Positions 1-9,624 of a stretch of DNA of 64,000 nt are shown here, in pieces. The first letter of the stretch is position 1. Each line of letters starts with the position of its first letter. Source of the stretch: Streptomyces sp. NBC_00234. GTDB taxonomy: Bacteria; Actinomycetota; Actinomycetes; Streptomycetales; Streptomycetaceae. Made by a program: the position numbers and the translations under genes. Below the pieces are notes generated by a model. The model worked only from the letters and a program-made list of their open reading frames with translations. It was not told the origin of the DNA and made no database searches. The DNA lies in the NCBI RefSeq assembly GCF_036195325.1, contig NZ_CP108101.1:1488001-1552000 (forward strand), in the 5' to 3' direction.

Positions 1-1014
1 CTCCAGCACCGGCCCGCGGGCGGCCAGGGCACCGACGCGCAGGCTGGGCGAGGTGACCTTGGTGAGGGAGCAGACATGGATGACGACACCGTCCTCGTCC
101 TGGGCCATGAGAGGCGCGGGCAGCGGGCCGGCGTCCTCGTGGACGAGGCGGCGGGCGAAGTCGTCCTCGACGACGAAGGCGCCCGCCTCGCGGGCGATCC
201 GGACGACGTCGCCCCGCCGGTCGGGAGCCAGGACGGCACCGGTCGGGTTCTGGAACAGCGGCTGGCAGACGAAGACGCGGGCGCCGGTCGCCCGGAACGC
301 GGCGGCGAGCAGGTCGGGGCGTACGCCGTCGGCGTCACCGGGGACCGGCACGGGGCGCAGGCCGGTAGCGCGGGCCGCCGCGAGCATGCCCGGATAGGTG
401 GGGGATTCGACGAGGACGGGGGCACCGGGCGGGGCGAGCGCGCGCAGGGCGGTGGCCAGGGCGCTCTGGCCACCCGCGGTGATCAGCACGTCGGCCCCGG
501 TGACGGTGGGACCGATCTCCCGGGCGAACCAGGCCCGCAGCTCGGGAAGCCCGTCCGTGGGCGGACGGCCCCAGGCGCCGGGGCGGCGCCCGGCACGGGC
601 CAGCGCGGCGGCCATGGCGCGCTCGGGCTGGAGCGAGGGGTGGAGGTATCCGCCGTTGAACTCGATGACGCCGGGAGCCGGCGCGGCGAGTGTGACCAGG
701 ACACCGGAGGCGTCGACCGTGCGCGGCACCACCTCGGGCCCGCCGTCGGCACTGAGGGACACCTCCTGCCATGAGGTGTCCCCCGGCGGGCGTACCTCGG
801 TACGGGGCTCCGCCCGGAAGGCCCCGGCCCCGGGGCGTGTGACGACGAGCCCTTCGGCGGCGAGCTGGGCGATGGCCCGGGAGACGGTCACCGGGCTCAC
901 CCGGAAGCGCTCCACCAGAGCCCGGCTCGACGGCAGCTTTCCACCTGGAGAGTAGCGGTCGAGTTCACCTCGGAGGGCTGCTACCAGCTCGGCCACGCTG
1001 CTACGCTCATGCAT
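1..1014 (-). CDS. MocR/PdxR-type GntR regulator with aminotransferase domain (3' end beyond window)
   Basis: The first ~65 residues form a GntR winged helix (RYSPGGKLPSSRALVERF, then VSPVTVSRAIAQLAAEGL). The rest is a fold-type I aminotransferase domain with FNGGYLHPSLQPE, VLITAGGQSAL, QPLFQNPTG and the PLP-lysine segment CSLTKVTSPSLRVG. MocR proteins usually sense PLP or an amino compound and control a neighbouring gene. The divergent EamA exporter is the obvious target. I chose the ATG at 1014-1012. It has no ribosome site but lies 8 bases after a TATTCT -10-like hexamer, which suggests a leaderless mRNA. The gene runs off the left edge, so the C-terminal part is missing. Family is secure; effector is unknown. 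Confidence 0.88.
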   Translation of the reverse strand, partial: MHERSSVAELVAALRGELDRYSPGGKLPSSRALVERFRVSPVTVSRAIAQLAAEGLVVTRPGAGAFRAEPRTEVRPPGDTSWQEVSLSADGGPEVVPRTVDASGVLVTLAAPAPGVIEFNGGYLHPSLQPERAMAAALARAGRRPGAWGRPPTDGLPELRAWFAREIGPTVTGADVLITAGGQSALATALRALAPPGAPVLVESPTYPGMLAAARATGLRPVPVPGDADGVRPDLLAAAFRATGARVFVCQPLFQNPTGAVLAPDRRGDVVRIAREAGAFVVEDDFARRLVHEDAGPLPAPLMAQDEDGVVIHVCSLTKVTSPSLRVGALAARGPVLE

Positions 1015-1028
1015 GAGAGCAGAGAATA
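1002..1028. promoter_or_regulatory. Divergent overlapping leaderless promoters around a start-codon palindrome
   Basis: A perfect 12-base palindrome, CTCATGCATGAG (1006-1017), holds both the + strand ATG at 1013 and the - strand ATG at 1014. TACGCT (1002-1007) lies 5 bases before the + ATG. TATTCT (- strand, 1028-1023) lies 8 bases before the - ATG. Neither ATG has a ribosome site. Related TAGCG/GTAGC words occur at 951-958 and 1027-1036. I read this as two leaderless promoters whose start sites nearly coincide; regulator binding is inferred. Confidence 0.45.
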
Positions 1029-2044
1029 GCGCTACTCGCGGCACAGCGATAGCAGTCGGCCCCCTGACCGACGAGCCCGCCGGATCCGGAGCAGATGCCG
1101 GAACGGAAGCCGGAGTCGCCGCGGGCCGTGCGCGGGGCCGCGCCGCAGCCGTGGCGGACGCCCCGGCCGCCGGCGGCAACGGGACCCTGCTCGCCGTCCT
1201 CGGCGTGGTCGCCTTCTCCCTGACCTTCCCCTCCACGGCCTGGGGCCTGGAGAGTTTCGGCCCGTGGTCGCTGGTCGCCCTGCGCAGTCTTCTCGCCGCG
1301 GCCATCGCCGGAACCGTCCTGCTGGCCGGCCGCGTGCCGGTGCCCGAGCGCCGGCACTGGGCGGGCCTGGCGGTCGTCGCGGGCGGCGTGGTGGTCGGCT
1401 TCCCCCTCCTGACCACCCTGGCCCTGCAGACCACCACGACCTCGCACGCGGCCGTGGTGGTGGGTTTGTTGCCCCTGACCACCGCGGTCTTCGCCTCGCT
1501 GCGTACCGGCTCACGCCCTCCGCGCGCGTTCTGGGCCGCGGCCCTGGCCGGTGCGGCCGTGGTCATCGTGTTCACCGTGCAGCAGAGCGGCGGGGCGCTC
1601 TCCGCCGGTGACCTCTATCTGTTCGGCGCCCTGCTCGTGTGCGCCGCCGGGTACACCGAGGGCGGCCGGCTGGCCCGGACCATGCCGGGGTGGCAGGTGA
1701 TCGGCTGGGCCCTGATCCTGGCCCTGCCGCTCGCGGTGGCGGGTGCGGCGATCGCCCTGCCCTTCGAGCCGGTGCGGCTGACGGCCCACGGCGTCATCGG
1801 CCTGGTCTGGGTCGCCGCGGGTTCCACGTTCGTCGGCCTGTACGTCTGGTACCGGGGCATGGCCGAGATCGGGGTGGCGCGGGCCAGCCAACTCCAGCTG
1901 GCGCAGCCGCTGCTGACCCTGGTCTGGTCGGCCCTGCTGCTCGGCGAGGAGATCCCGGCAGCCGCTCCGGTGGCCGCGCTGGCCGTGCTCGTCTGCATCG
2001 CGGTCACCCAGCGCGCAGGGGTCGGAGCCGCCCGGCGGTCATAG
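1013..2044 (+). CDS. EamA/DMT-family transporter
   Basis: The product is about 343 residues with ten predicted hydrophobic segments in two EamA repeats, as in drug/metabolite transporters (RhaT/EamA type) that export amino acids or other small metabolites across the cytoplasmic membrane. The first ~50 residues are Ala/Gly-rich and non-membrane. The membrane part begins near GTLLAVLGVVAFSLTFPSTAWG, so a downstream GTG around 1153 is an alternative start. The gene is divergent from a MocR-type regulator whose start codon overlaps its own, a common regulator-exporter pairing. Substrate cannot be told from the sequence. Confidence 0.85.
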   Translation: MRAENSATRGTAIAVGPLTDEPAGSGADAGTEAGVAAGRARGRAAAVADAPAAGGNGTLLAVLGVVAFSLTFPSTAWGLESFGPWSLVALRSLLAAAIAGTVLLAGRVPVPERRHWAGLAVVAGGVVVGFPLLTTLALQTTTTSHAAVVVGLLPLTTAVFASLRTGSRPPRAFWAAALAGAAVVIVFTVQQSGGALSAGDLYLFGALLVCAAGYTEGGRLARTMPGWQVIGWALILALPLAVAGAAIALPFEPVRLTAHGVIGLVWVAAGSTFVGLYVWYRGMAEIGVARASQLQLAQPLLTLVWSALLLGEEIPAAAPVAALAVLVCIAVTQRAGVGAARRS

Positions 2045-2086
2045 ACTTGTCGATATGGATCGCCACCCGTGAGGAGGCCACTCCCG

Positions 2087-2290
2087 ATGGAGGCACACAC
2101 CGGCGACCGGCTCCTGATCCACGGCAGGACCGTGGGGCAGCACGACAGAGTCGCAGAGATCATCGAAGTGCTCGGTACCGGGGGCGCCCCTCCGTACCGG
2201 CTTCGCTACGACGACGGACACGAATCGATCAAGTCCCCCGGCCCGGACTGTGTCGTGCGGCACACGCCCCCGCAGGACAAACAGCGGTAG
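2087..2290 (+). CDS. DUF1918 small protein
   Basis: This is a 67-residue protein (MEAHTGDRLLIHGRTVGQHD at the N-terminus; PPYRLRYDDGHESIKSPGPD further on) matching the DUF1918 family, a small SH3-like beta barrel found widely in actinobacteria with no firm function. The ATG at 2087 is chosen because GAGGAGG (2071-2077) sits 9 bases upstream. It lies 42 bases after the EamA gene and may be read through from it, but it has its own ribosome site and a hairpin terminator directly downstream. Confidence 0.8.
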   Translation: MEAHTGDRLLIHGRTVGQHDRVAEIIEVLGTGGAPPYRLRYDDGHESIKSPGPDCVVRHTPPQDKQR

Positions 2291-2304
2291 AGCCGGGAAC
2301 GACC

Positions 2305-2333
2305 GCCGGGGACCTCCGAGCGGGGTCCCCGGC
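2305..2333 (+). terminator. Hairpin terminator after DUF1918 gene
   Basis: A 10-bp stem (2305-2314 pairing with 2324-2333; core CCGGGGACC/GGTCCCCGG) with a 9-base loop begins 14 bases after the stop codon. There is no T tract, which is typical of Streptomyces terminators. Confidence 0.7.
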
Positions 2334-2526
2334 CCCTGCCCCCGCCCCGGCGGGGGCAGCCTCGTGTCGCCCTGCCGGCCCTCCCGCGTGACGGGCGTCA
2401 CGCCCGGCCTCCCGCGGTACGACCCCCAGGTCACCGGCCCCGGATCACGGAGTAACGTCGTGGGGTCGAGGCGGGCACCGGAACCGGACGGGAACCTGCG
2501 ACACAGGGATCAGCGAAAGGCACGAG

Positions 2527-3399
2527 GTGACGGACTCTATGGCCGACATTGCACGCGTCGGAGTGGTGGGCTGTGGCCAGATGGGCGCAGGTATCGCGGA
2601 GGTGTGCGCCCGCAGCGGCCTTCAGGTCATGGTGGCCGAGACCACCGGCGAGGCGCTGGAGATCGGCCGCACCCGGCTGCACAACTCCCTCTCGAAGGCC
2701 GCCGAACGCGGCAAGATCACCGAGGAGGAGCGGGACGAGACGCTCGGCCGCCTCAGCTTCACCACCGACCTCGGCGAGTTCGCCGACCGCGATCTCGTCA
2801 TCGAGGCCGTCGTCGAGAACGAGCAGGTCAAGACCGAGATCTTCCAGGTGCTCGACCAGGTGGTGACCCGGCAGGACGCGATCCTCGCCTCCAACACCTC
2901 GTCCATCCCCCTGGTGAAGCTGGCCGTCGCGACCTCGCGCCCGGACCAGGTCATCGGCATCCACTTCTTCAACCCGGCACCGGTGCAGAAGCTCGTCGAG
3001 CTGATCCCCGCGCTGACCACCTCCGAAGAGACGGTGAAGCGCGCGGAGGCCCTGGTCCAGGACGTCCTGGACAAGCACCCGATCCGCGCGCAGGACCGTT
3101 CCGGCTTCGTGGTCAACGCCCTGCTGATTCCGTATCTGCTCTCCGCGATCCGGATGTTCGAGTCGGGCATCGCCAGCCGCGAGGACATCGACAACGGCAT
3201 GGAGATGGGCTGCGCCCACCCGATGGGTCCGCTGAAGCTCGCCGACCTCATCGGTCTGGACACCGTGGCCTCGGTCGCCGACTCGATGTACGCCGAGTAC
3301 AAGGAGCCCCTGTACGCCGCTCCCCCGCTGCTCCAGCGGATGGTGGACGCGGGCCGGCTCGGCCGCAAGACGGGCTCGGGCTTCTACCCGTACTCCTGA
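2527..3399 (+). CDS. 3-hydroxybutyryl-CoA dehydrogenase family protein
   Basis: The product has 290 residues, the usual length of single-domain 3-hydroxyacyl-CoA dehydrogenases. The N-terminal NAD-binding Rossmann motif is VGVVGCGQMGAGIAEVCARS. Family landmarks follow: LVIEAVVEN, SNTSSIPLVKLA, GIHFFNPAPVQKLVELI (with the catalytic His) and DRSGFVVNALLIPYL. It oxidises (S)-3-hydroxybutyryl-CoA to acetoacetyl-CoA or runs in reverse, in fatty acid, PHB or butyryl-CoA metabolism. The GTG at 2527 follows GAAAGG by 6 bases; ATG at 2539 is an alternative. It stands alone and ends at a shared bidirectional terminator. Confidence 0.93.
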   Translation: MTDSMADIARVGVVGCGQMGAGIAEVCARSGLQVMVAETTGEALEIGRTRLHNSLSKAAERGKITEEERDETLGRLSFTTDLGEFADRDLVIEAVVENEQVKTEIFQVLDQVVTRQDAILASNTSSIPLVKLAVATSRPDQVIGIHFFNPAPVQKLVELIPALTTSEETVKRAEALVQDVLDKHPIRAQDRSGFVVNALLIPYLLSAIRMFESGIASREDIDNGMEMGCAHPMGPLKLADLIGLDTVASVADSMYAEYKEPLYAAPPLLQRMVDAGRLGRKTGSGFYPYS

Positions 3400-3416
3400 A
3401 CCACAGCGCGTCCGTG

Positions 3417-3448
3417 AAGGGCCGGCCGGGATCTCCCGGCCGGCCCTT
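3417..3448. terminator. Bidirectional terminator between convergent genes
   Basis: A perfect 15-bp stem (3417-3431 with 3434-3448, AAGGGCCGGCCGGGA and its complement) with a minimal loop lies between the convergent dehydrogenase and Nudix genes. It ends in A and T runs, so it can act in both directions. Confidence 0.85.
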
Positions 3449-3466
3449 CGCGCGTTCCGTTTCGGC

Positions 3467-3997
3467 TCAGCCCAGCCGCATGTGATGGAGCATCATCAGC
3501 CCGGCGGCCATGTTGGCGGCGGGGATCTCGCCGCGCGCGATCATGTCGGGCACCAGCTTGAGCGGTATCCATTCGCGGCGCGAGGACTCGAAGTCGTCCT
3601 GGGGATGGCCGGTGTACGTGGCCTCACGGGACCAGTAGAGATGGTGCCGGGCGTCGATGAGCCCGTTGGCGGGCTCCACCGTCATCAGCGGCTCCAGCTC
3701 ACCCGGGCGCCAGCCGGTCTCCTCCTCCATCTCGCGGGCGGCGGCGGAAGCGATGTCCTCACCGTCCTCGACCACGCCCGCCGCGAGTTCCCAGCCCCAG
3801 CTGTCGGTGATGAAGCGGTGCCGCCAGAGCAGCAGCACCTCGTTGGCCTCGTTGACGACGGTCGCCGCCGCGACCGGGCGGAGCCGGATGAGGAAGTGGT
3901 CGAGGTGCCGCCCGTCGGGCAGGACGACATCCGCCAGATTGACCCGGAACCAACGGTTCTGGTACACCGTGTGCTCGTTTAAGTTCATCCACTGCAC
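3467..3997 (-). CDS. Nudix hydrolase (ADP-ribose pyrophosphatase-like)
   Basis: A complete Nudix box, G-x5-E-x7-REM-EEETGW, spans about residues 74-96 of this 176-residue protein and supplies the Mg2+-binding glutamates that hydrolyse nucleoside diphosphate derivatives. The N-terminal part (NEHTVYQNRWFRVNLADV) resembles NudF-like ADP-ribose pyrophosphatases, but the substrate is not determined. I chose the GTG at 3997 because GGAAGGTGG ends 7 bases before it. ATG at 3988 lacks a close ribosome site and a TTG at 4018 would extend the protein by 7 residues. The gene is monocistronic and converges on the dehydrogenase. Confidence 0.88.
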   Translation of the reverse strand: MQWMNLNEHTVYQNRWFRVNLADVVLPDGRHLDHFLIRLRPVAAATVVNEANEVLLLWRHRFITDSWGWELAAGVVEDGEDIASAAAREMEEETGWRPGELEPLMTVEPANGLIDARHHLYWSREATYTGHPQDDFESSRREWIPLKLVPDMIARGEIPAANMAAGLMMLHHMRLG

Positions 3998-4084
3998 AGT
4001 TCTGCCACCTTCCGACAAGTCGATGGCAACATCGGAGCAGGGACTGACCGTCAGGGGAACCGACGGCAGGCCGTACGACGGAGC

Positions 4085-5425
4085 TCACAGAGGCACGCGC
4101 AGCGCCCCGTCGATGATCCCCGCGGCCTCTTCGGCATCGGCGCAGCCGCTCGCCACGAGGTGTTCACGGACCGCTCGGAGCCGGTCGCGCAGCCGCCGGG
4201 ACTCCATGCCCCTGGCCCGTTCGGCCATCTCCGAAGCCGTGCGCGCCGCCCGGTCCGCCTCCCCCTGGAGCAGCTCGATCTGGGTGAGCATCGCCAGCCG
4301 GTGCACCTGGCCGCGGTCGTGGGCCGGGGAGCGTACGGCCGCCGCCGCGTGCTCCCGGGCCCCCACCAGATCCCCGAGACCGAGCAGCGCCTCGGCCACC
4401 TGCACATTGACCAGGCCGGGCTGGACGTATCCCGTCTCCTCCGGTTCCCGGCCCGGCAGGATCCGCTCGGCCTCCGACTCCGCGCGGCGGATGCACGTGC
4501 GGGCGTTGCTCCCGTCGCCGAGATGCGCGTACGCCTTGGCCTGCATCGCGTACAGATCGGCGGCCAGCGCCGGGGTGATGTGGGTGCCCGCCGCCCGCAG
4601 CGCGGCCTCGGCGAAGGCGACGGACCGGCGGTACTCGGCCAGGAACAGGGACTGGTTGACCAGCAGCGCGATCACATAGCCGCCGAGCCCCCGGTCACCG
4701 CTGGCCTTGGCCAGCCGCAGCGCCTGGTGGAAATAGCGCTGGGCGAGGCCGTGCGCGTCGGAGTCGTACGCGCAGATACCGGCGACGGCCACCAGCCCGC
4801 CGGTCGCCCGGTGCAGCTGACGTCCCACCGGGTCGCTGTAACCGCCGCGCAGCAGGGGAGCCGTCTCCGCGTTGAGGAAGCCCACGACCCGTGAACGGGT
4901 CGCGACGCCACCGGTCTTGCGGTACATCTGCTCGTAGTGGGCGCGGGCCGCGCGGAGCATCACGATGTCCGCCGGGCTCACGCGGACCGGCCCGGGGCGG
5001 GAGACATCGGCGTCCTCGGGCGGGTTCTCCCACTCCCAGACCGGCATCACGGCCGTCGTGCCCGTGACGGCCGGGGCGGTGACGACGTTCGGGCGCTGCT
5101 GTTCGTCGGAGCGCCACAGCGCGGTGGCCCCCTCGACGAAGCCGGGAAGGGTGGAGCCGTGCACCACCGTGTTCCCGCCTGCCGGTCCCATTCCGATGTC
5201 GTCGAGGGCGAGGGAGCGCTGCAGACGCGCCCCGAGGACGTCGCAGATCAGGTCGGGCACATGCCCGCGCGGTCGCTGTCCCTTGAGCCAGCGGGCCACC
5301 GCGGTGTGCTCGTACCGCAGATCCAGACCCCGGGCGCGGCCGGCCCGATTGACATGCCCTGCCAGACCGGCACGGGACATCCCGGCCTCGTCGATCAGGG
5401 ATTCGAGCAGGATGTTGGGCTCCAT
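4085..5425 (-). CDS. NsdA-like regulator with TPR-type helical repeats
   Basis: This 446-residue protein has an N-terminal helix-turn-helix-like segment (residues ~5-75, with MSRAGLAGHVNRAGRARGLD and HTAVARWLKGQRPRGHVPDL), a variable linker, then a long all-alpha region (~150-440) of TPR-like repeats (AQRYFHQALRLAKASGDRGL, AKAYAHLGDGSNARTCIRRA). This architecture matches Streptomyces NsdA-type regulators that repress antibiotic production and sporulation. I assign it to that broad family, not to NsdA itself. It starts with ATG at 5425 and is preceded by a long gene-free stretch that should hold its promoter. Confidence 0.7.
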   Translation of the reverse strand: MEPNILLESLIDEAGMSRAGLAGHVNRAGRARGLDLRYEHTAVARWLKGQRPRGHVPDLICDVLGARLQRSLALDDIGMGPAGGNTVVHGSTLPGFVEGATALWRSDEQQRPNVVTAPAVTGTTAVMPVWEWENPPEDADVSRPGPVRVSPADIVMLRAARAHYEQMYRKTGGVATRSRVVGFLNAETAPLLRGGYSDPVGRQLHRATGGLVAVAGICAYDSDAHGLAQRYFHQALRLAKASGDRGLGGYVIALLVNQSLFLAEYRRSVAFAEAALRAAGTHITPALAADLYAMQAKAYAHLGDGSNARTCIRRAESEAERILPGREPEETGYVQPGLVNVQVAEALLGLGDLVGAREHAAAAVRSPAHDRGQVHRLAMLTQIELLQGEADRAARTASEMAERARGMESRRLRDRLRAVREHLVASGCADAEEAAGIIDGALRVPL

Positions 5426-5781
5426 TGCCCCCCCCAGTCACGCGTCGCACTGAGCCTAGTGCAGCACGATTCACACGGGGTGTGAACGGAATGCCCGAAC
5501 CATCCTGCTGTGCGCTCTGTCGCGTCCTGGGGCGAATCGGTTGACTGGGTCGTCTCGCAAGAGGCGGCCGGGTCGTCGGCTCCCCCTCGTACAGTCGACG
5601 ACCCGCACCCGCGCCGTCCGCTCTGCCGACCTGCCCAACACTCCGTGGCAGCGCGGACGGCGCCGGATCGCACGACCCACTGCCCACGGATCGGAGGGTG
5701 GCTGCGGGTCGGTCCGCAGCCGGGTTCCCCCGGTCCGGGGCCTGGACCCGTGTGCGGTCCCCCGCCTCTCGGCGAGCACGG
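5426..5781. other. Intergenic region upstream of the NsdA-like gene
   Basis: About 360 bases lie between the start of the NsdA-like gene and the pheT terminator. The region must hold the promoter of the leftward regulator gene. I found no tRNA, riboswitch-like fold or convincing coding frame in it, and no promoter hexamers strong enough to report. Confidence 0.4.
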
Positions 5782-5818
5782 AGGAGGGGCGTATCCGGTG
5801 GCCGGATACGCCCCTCCT
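5782..5818 (-). terminator. Strong hairpin terminator of pheST
   Basis: A perfect 17-bp stem (5782-5798 with 5802-5818; inner part GCGTATCCGG/CCGGATACGC) with a 3-base loop lies 37 bases beyond the pheT stop codon in the direction of transcription. Confidence 0.85.
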
Positions 5819-5855
5819 TATGACGTGGTACCAGCGGATGCCCGCCGGTGCCGTA

Positions 5856-8369
5856 CTACGCGCCGCGCAGCACCGCGCCGGTCCGCTCGGCGGCCAGGGC
5901 GACCGCCGCGTCACGGGCGCGCGAGGCCTGGTCGACGGTCAGCGTGCGGTCCGCGGCACGGAACCGCAGCGCGTACGCCAGGGACTTCTTGCCCTCACCG
6001 ATCTGGTCGCCGGTGAAGACGTCGAACAGCCGCACCGATTCGAGGAGCTTGCCCGCGCCTTCGCGCAGCGCCCCCTCCACCTCGGCGGCGGTGACGTCCT
6101 GCCCGACGATCAGCGCGACGTCCTGGGTCGCCACCGGGAAGGTGGAGATCCGCGGCGCCTGGAGGGCGCCGTCGACGGCCTGCTCCAGGACGTCGAGCTC
6201 GACCTCCATGGCGCAGGTGCGCTCGGGCAGGTGGAACTCCTTGACGACGCGCGGGTGGAGCTCACCCGCGTGTCCGAAGAGGGTCTCCTCGCCGTTCACC
6301 GTGACGTACAGCGCGGCGCAGCGGCCGGGGTGCCACGGCGCGTGCTGGTCGCTCCGGACGATCAGCTCGACGCCCGCCTCACGGGCGATCGTGCGGGCCG
6401 CCTCGATGGAGTCCGCCCAGTCGGCCGGGCGGCCCTTGCCCCACCAGCCGGCCTGCTCGCGGGCGCCCGCGAGGACGACGGCGGCGCGGCGCGGCTGACG
6501 CGGGAGCGCCGCGTCGAGTCCGGCGATCTCCTCGTCGGTGGGACGGCGGTCGACGGGCAGCCGTACGGCCTGCGTCTCGTGGCCGGTCGGCCGGAAGACC
6601 AGACCGGTCTCGAAGAGCGCGAGGTCGTGGCTGCCGCGGCCGTCGTTGCGCCGCAGTGCGCCGAGGAGACCGGGCAGCAGCGTCGTGCGCAGCGCCGGCT
6701 CCTCGTCGGAGAGCGGGTTGACGAGCGTGACCGTGCGGCGGCGGGCGTCGTCCTTGTCCAGACCCAGCTGGTCGAGGACGGCGTCGCCGATGAACGGGTA
6801 GCTCAGCGCCTCGACGTAGCCCGCTCCGGCGAGCGCCCGGCCGATGCGGCGGTGCAGCCGCTGGCGCTCGGTGAGCCCCCGGCCGGACGGCGGCGTCGGC
6901 AGGGTCGACGGAAGGTTCTCGTAGCCCTCCAGCCGGATGACCTCTTCGGCGAGGTCGTTCGGCTCGCCGAGGTCGGGGCGCCAGGACGGCACGGTGACGA
7001 TCAGCTCGTCCTGCCCGTAGACGTCGCAGCCGACCTGCTGGAGGCGGCGTACGACGGTCTCGCGGCCGTAGCCGACACCGGCCACCCGGTCGGGGTGGTC
7101 GGCCGGCATGGCGATGGTGCGGGGCGCGGACGGGGCGCTGATCTCGGTGACGCCCGCCTCGGCGGTGCCGCCCGCGAGGAGGACCAGGAGGTCCACGGTG
7201 CGCTGCGCGGCGGCTGCGGCGGCTGCCGGGTCGACACCGCGCTCGAAGCGCTTGGACGCCTCGGACGACAGCTTGTGGCGGCGCGCGGTGCGGGCGATCG
7301 AGATCGCGTCGAAGTGCGCCGCCTCGATGACGACCGAGGTGGTGGTGCGCTCACCGGCCGCCGCGTCGGCGATCTCGGTGTTGGCTCCACCCATGACGCC
7401 CGCGAGACCGATCGGGCCGCGGTTGTCGGTGATGACGAGATCCTCGGCGTCCAGGACCCGCACGGTGCCGTCGAGCGTGGTGAGCTTCTCGCCCTGCTGG
7501 GCGCGGCGCACGCCGATCGGACCGTCGATGAGGGTCCGGTCGTAGGCGTGCAGCGGCTGGCCGAGTTCGAGCATCACGTAGTTGGTGACGTCGACGGCGA
7601 GCGAGATCGGGCGCATCCCGGCCTTCTGCAGACGGCGCTGCATCCAGATCGGGGAGCGGGCCTCGGGCTCCAGGCCGACCACGGTGCGCGCGGTGAAGCG
7701 GTCGCAGCCGATCGGGTCGGACACCTGCACCGCGTAGCCGAACGCGTTCGGCGCGGGTACGTCGAGGAGTGCCGGGTCGCGCAGCGGCAGCCCGTACGCG
7801 ATGGCCGTCTCACGGGCGACACCGCGCAGGGAGAGGCAGTAGCCCCGGTCCGGGGTGACGGCGATGTCGAGGACCTCGTCGATGAGCTCCAGGAGCTCGA
7901 TCGCGTCGGTGCCGACCTCGTGCTCCGGCGGCAGCACGATGATGCCGTGCGTGCCGTCGTCGCCCATGCCGAGCTCGTCGGTGGAGCAGATCATCCCGTG
8001 GGAGGTCTTGCCGTACGTCTGACGTGCGGCGATGGCGAATTCGCCGGGCAGTACGGCGCCCGGGAGGACCACGACGACCTTGTCGCCGACGGAGAAGTTG
8101 CGGGCTCCGCAGACGATCTCCTGCGGTTCACCGGTGCCGTTGGCCATGCCGACGTCGACCGTGCAGAAACGGATGGGCTTCTTGAAGCCCTCCAGCTCCT
8201 CGATGGTCAGGACCTGTCCGACGACCAGGGGGCCCTTGAGGCCGGCGCCGATCTGCTCGACGGTCTCGACCTCCAGACCCACGGCGACGAGCTTGGTCTG
8301 TACGTCACGGCCGGTCTCCGACGCCGGCAGGTCGACGTACTCCCGCAGCCAGGAAAGCGGGACGCGCAT
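5856..8369 (-). CDS. pheT: Phenylalanyl-tRNA synthetase beta subunit
   Basis: The 837-residue product begins [15 protein letters not shown]. It has the expected PheT order: EMAP/tRNA-binding domain (~40-155, [24 protein letters not shown]), B3/B4 editing region (~210-370), B5 (~405-475), a catalytic-like core (~485-690, [28 protein letters not shown]) and C-terminal FDX-ACB domain (~740-837, [14 protein letters not shown]). With PheS it forms the alpha2-beta2 enzyme that charges tRNA-Phe. Its ATG overlaps the pheS stop codon by one base (TGATG), so the two are translationally coupled. Confidence 0.98.
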   Translation of the reverse strand: MRVPLSWLREYVDLPASETGRDVQTKLVAVGLEVETVEQIGAGLKGPLVVGQVLTIEELEGFKKPIRFCTVDVGMANGTGEPQEIVCGARNFSVGDKVVVVLPGAVLPGEFAIAARQTYGKTSHGMICSTDELGMGDDGTHGIIVLPPEHEVGTDAIELLELIDEVLDIAVTPDRGYCLSLRGVARETAIAYGLPLRDPALLDVPAPNAFGYAVQVSDPIGCDRFTARTVVGLEPEARSPIWMQRRLQKAGMRPISLAVDVTNYVMLELGQPLHAYDRTLIDGPIGVRRAQQGEKLTTLDGTVRVLDAEDLVITDNRGPIGLAGVMGGANTEIADAAAGERTTTSVVIEAAHFDAISIARTARRHKLSSEASKRFERGVDPAAAAAAAQRTVDLLVLLAGGTAEAGVTEISAPSAPRTIAMPADHPDRVAGVGYGRETVVRRLQQVGCDVYGQDELIVTVPSWRPDLGEPNDLAEEVIRLEGYENLPSTLPTPPSGRGLTERQRLHRRIGRALAGAGYVEALSYPFIGDAVLDQLGLDKDDARRRTVTLVNPLSDEEPALRTTLLPGLLGALRRNDGRGSHDLALFETGLVFRPTGHETQAVRLPVDRRPTDEEIAGLDAALPRQPRRAAVVLAGAREQAGWWGKGRPADWADSIEAARTIAREAGVELIVRSDQHAPWHPGRCAALYVTVNGEETLFGHAGELHPRVVKEFHLPERTCAMEVELDVLEQAVDGALQAPRISTFPVATQDVALIVGQDVTAAEVEGALREGAGKLLESVRLFDVFTGDQIGEGKKSLAYALRFRAADRTLTVDQASRARDAAVALAAERTGAVLRGA

Positions 8370-9508
8370 CAGATCTCCATCCCGAACGGCCGGGTGAACC
8401 GGACGTCACCCTCGACCATGTCTCGCATGTCTTCGACGTTGTGGCGGAACATCAGCATCCGCTCGATGCCGAACCCGAAGGCGAATCCGCTGTACTTCTG
8501 GGGGTCGACACCACAGGCGATGAGCACCTTGGGGTTGACCATGCCGCAGCCGCCCAGCTCGATCCAGCCCTCGCTGCCGCAGGTGCGGCAGGGGCGGTCC
8601 GGGTTGCCGACGGACTCGCCGCGGCAGACGTAGCAGACCATGTCCATCTCGGCGGACGGCTCGGTGAACGGGAAGAAGTTCGGCCGCAGCCGGGTCTTCA
8701 TGTCCGGACCGAAGAGCGCCTGGACCATGTGGTCGAGGGTGCCCTTGAGGTCGGCCATCGTGAGGCCCTCGTCGACGGCCAGCAGCTCGATCTGGTGGAA
8801 GACCGGGGTGTGCGTGGCGTCGAGCTCGTCGGTGCGGTAGACCCGGCCGGGGCAGACCACGTAGACGGGGGGCTTCCGGCTGAGCAGGGAGCGGGCCTGG
8901 ACCGGCGAGGTGTGCGTACGCAGCACGATGCCGGACTCGTCGCCCGTGGTGGGCTTCCCGTCGGGCGTGGTGCCCTGGACGAAGAAGGTGTCCTGCATCT
9001 GCCGGGCCGGGTGGTCGGGCACGAAGTTCAGGGCGTCGAAGTTGAACCACTCCGCCTCGACCTCGGGGCCCTCGGCGATCTCGTAGCCCATCCCCACGAA
9101 GACGTCGGCGACGCGCTCCATGATGGTGGTCAGCGGGTGCCGGGCGCCTGCCGGGGTGCGGTCGTAGGGCAGCGTGACGTCGACTGCCTCCTCGACCAGG
9201 ACCCGGGCGTCACGCTCGGCCTCCAGTTCCTTCTGACGGGAGGCGAGTGCCTTGGAGACGGCACCGCGGGCCTGGCCCACGCGCTTGCCCGCCTCGGCCT
9301 TGGCCTGCGGCGGCAGTGCGCCGATCTCCCGGTTGGCGAGCGACAGGGGCGAGGTACCACCGGTGTGCGCGGTCTTCGCCTGGGCGAGCGCGTCGAGGTC
9401 GCCCGCGGCGGCGAAGGCGGCGAACGCCTCGTCCCGCATGCGCTCGATCTCTTCCGGTTTCAGTGCCTCGACCTCGACTGGGTCGTACGACTTGTTCGGT
9501 GCCGACAT
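8369..9508 (-). CDS. pheS: Phenylalanyl-tRNA synthetase alpha subunit
   Basis: The product is 379 residues. A coiled-coil arm (~20-105) precedes the class II catalytic core with motif 2 ([17 protein letters not shown]), a zinc-type cysteine set ([20 protein letters not shown]) and motif 3 ([16 protein letters not shown]). The cysteine insertion is seen in many actinobacterial PheS proteins. I chose ATG 9508 because GGGAAGAG lies directly before it and [20 protein letters not shown] is the usual N-terminus. An in-frame ATG at 9577 would add 23 residues without a ribosome site. The 116-base gap upstream should hold the pheST promoter; I saw no T-box or leader peptide in it. Confidence 0.97.
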   Translation of the reverse strand: MSAPNKSYDPVEVEALKPEEIERMRDEAFAAFAAAGDLDALAQAKTAHTGGTSPLSLANREIGALPPQAKAEAGKRVGQARGAVSKALASRQKELEAERDARVLVEEAVDVTLPYDRTPAGARHPLTTIMERVADVFVGMGYEIAEGPEVEAEWFNFDALNFVPDHPARQMQDTFFVQGTTPDGKPTTGDESGIVLRTHTSPVQARSLLSRKPPVYVVCPGRVYRTDELDATHTPVFHQIELLAVDEGLTMADLKGTLDHMVQALFGPDMKTRLRPNFFPFTEPSAEMDMVCYVCRGESVGNPDRPCRTCGSEGWIELGGCGMVNPKVLIACGVDPQKYSGFAFGFGIERMLMFRHNVEDMRDMVEGDVRFTRPFGMEI

Positions 9509-9624
9509 CTCTTCCCGTGCTTCCGATTGGCTGATGGCGCGGCCCCGCTCGACGACTGGAGGACGCAAAGGTGCCAAAGGTCGAGTCTAAAGGCCACAGG
9601 GAGGCGAAGAAGCCCGTGGGCTGC

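Noticed and set aside
5426-5781. tRNA or small RNA gene
   Set aside because: No cloverleaf, T-loop sequence or promoter-plus-terminator unit could be found on either strand.
5541-8633. A 1030-codon open frame on the + strand, antisense to pheT
   Set aside because: It is a by-product of GC-rich codon bias. It lacks any recognisable domain, and pheT on the other strand is certain.
9509-9624. T-box or Phe leader-peptide attenuator before pheS
   Set aside because: The gap is only 116 bases. I found no Phe-rich leader frame, T-box sequence or terminator/antiterminator pair.
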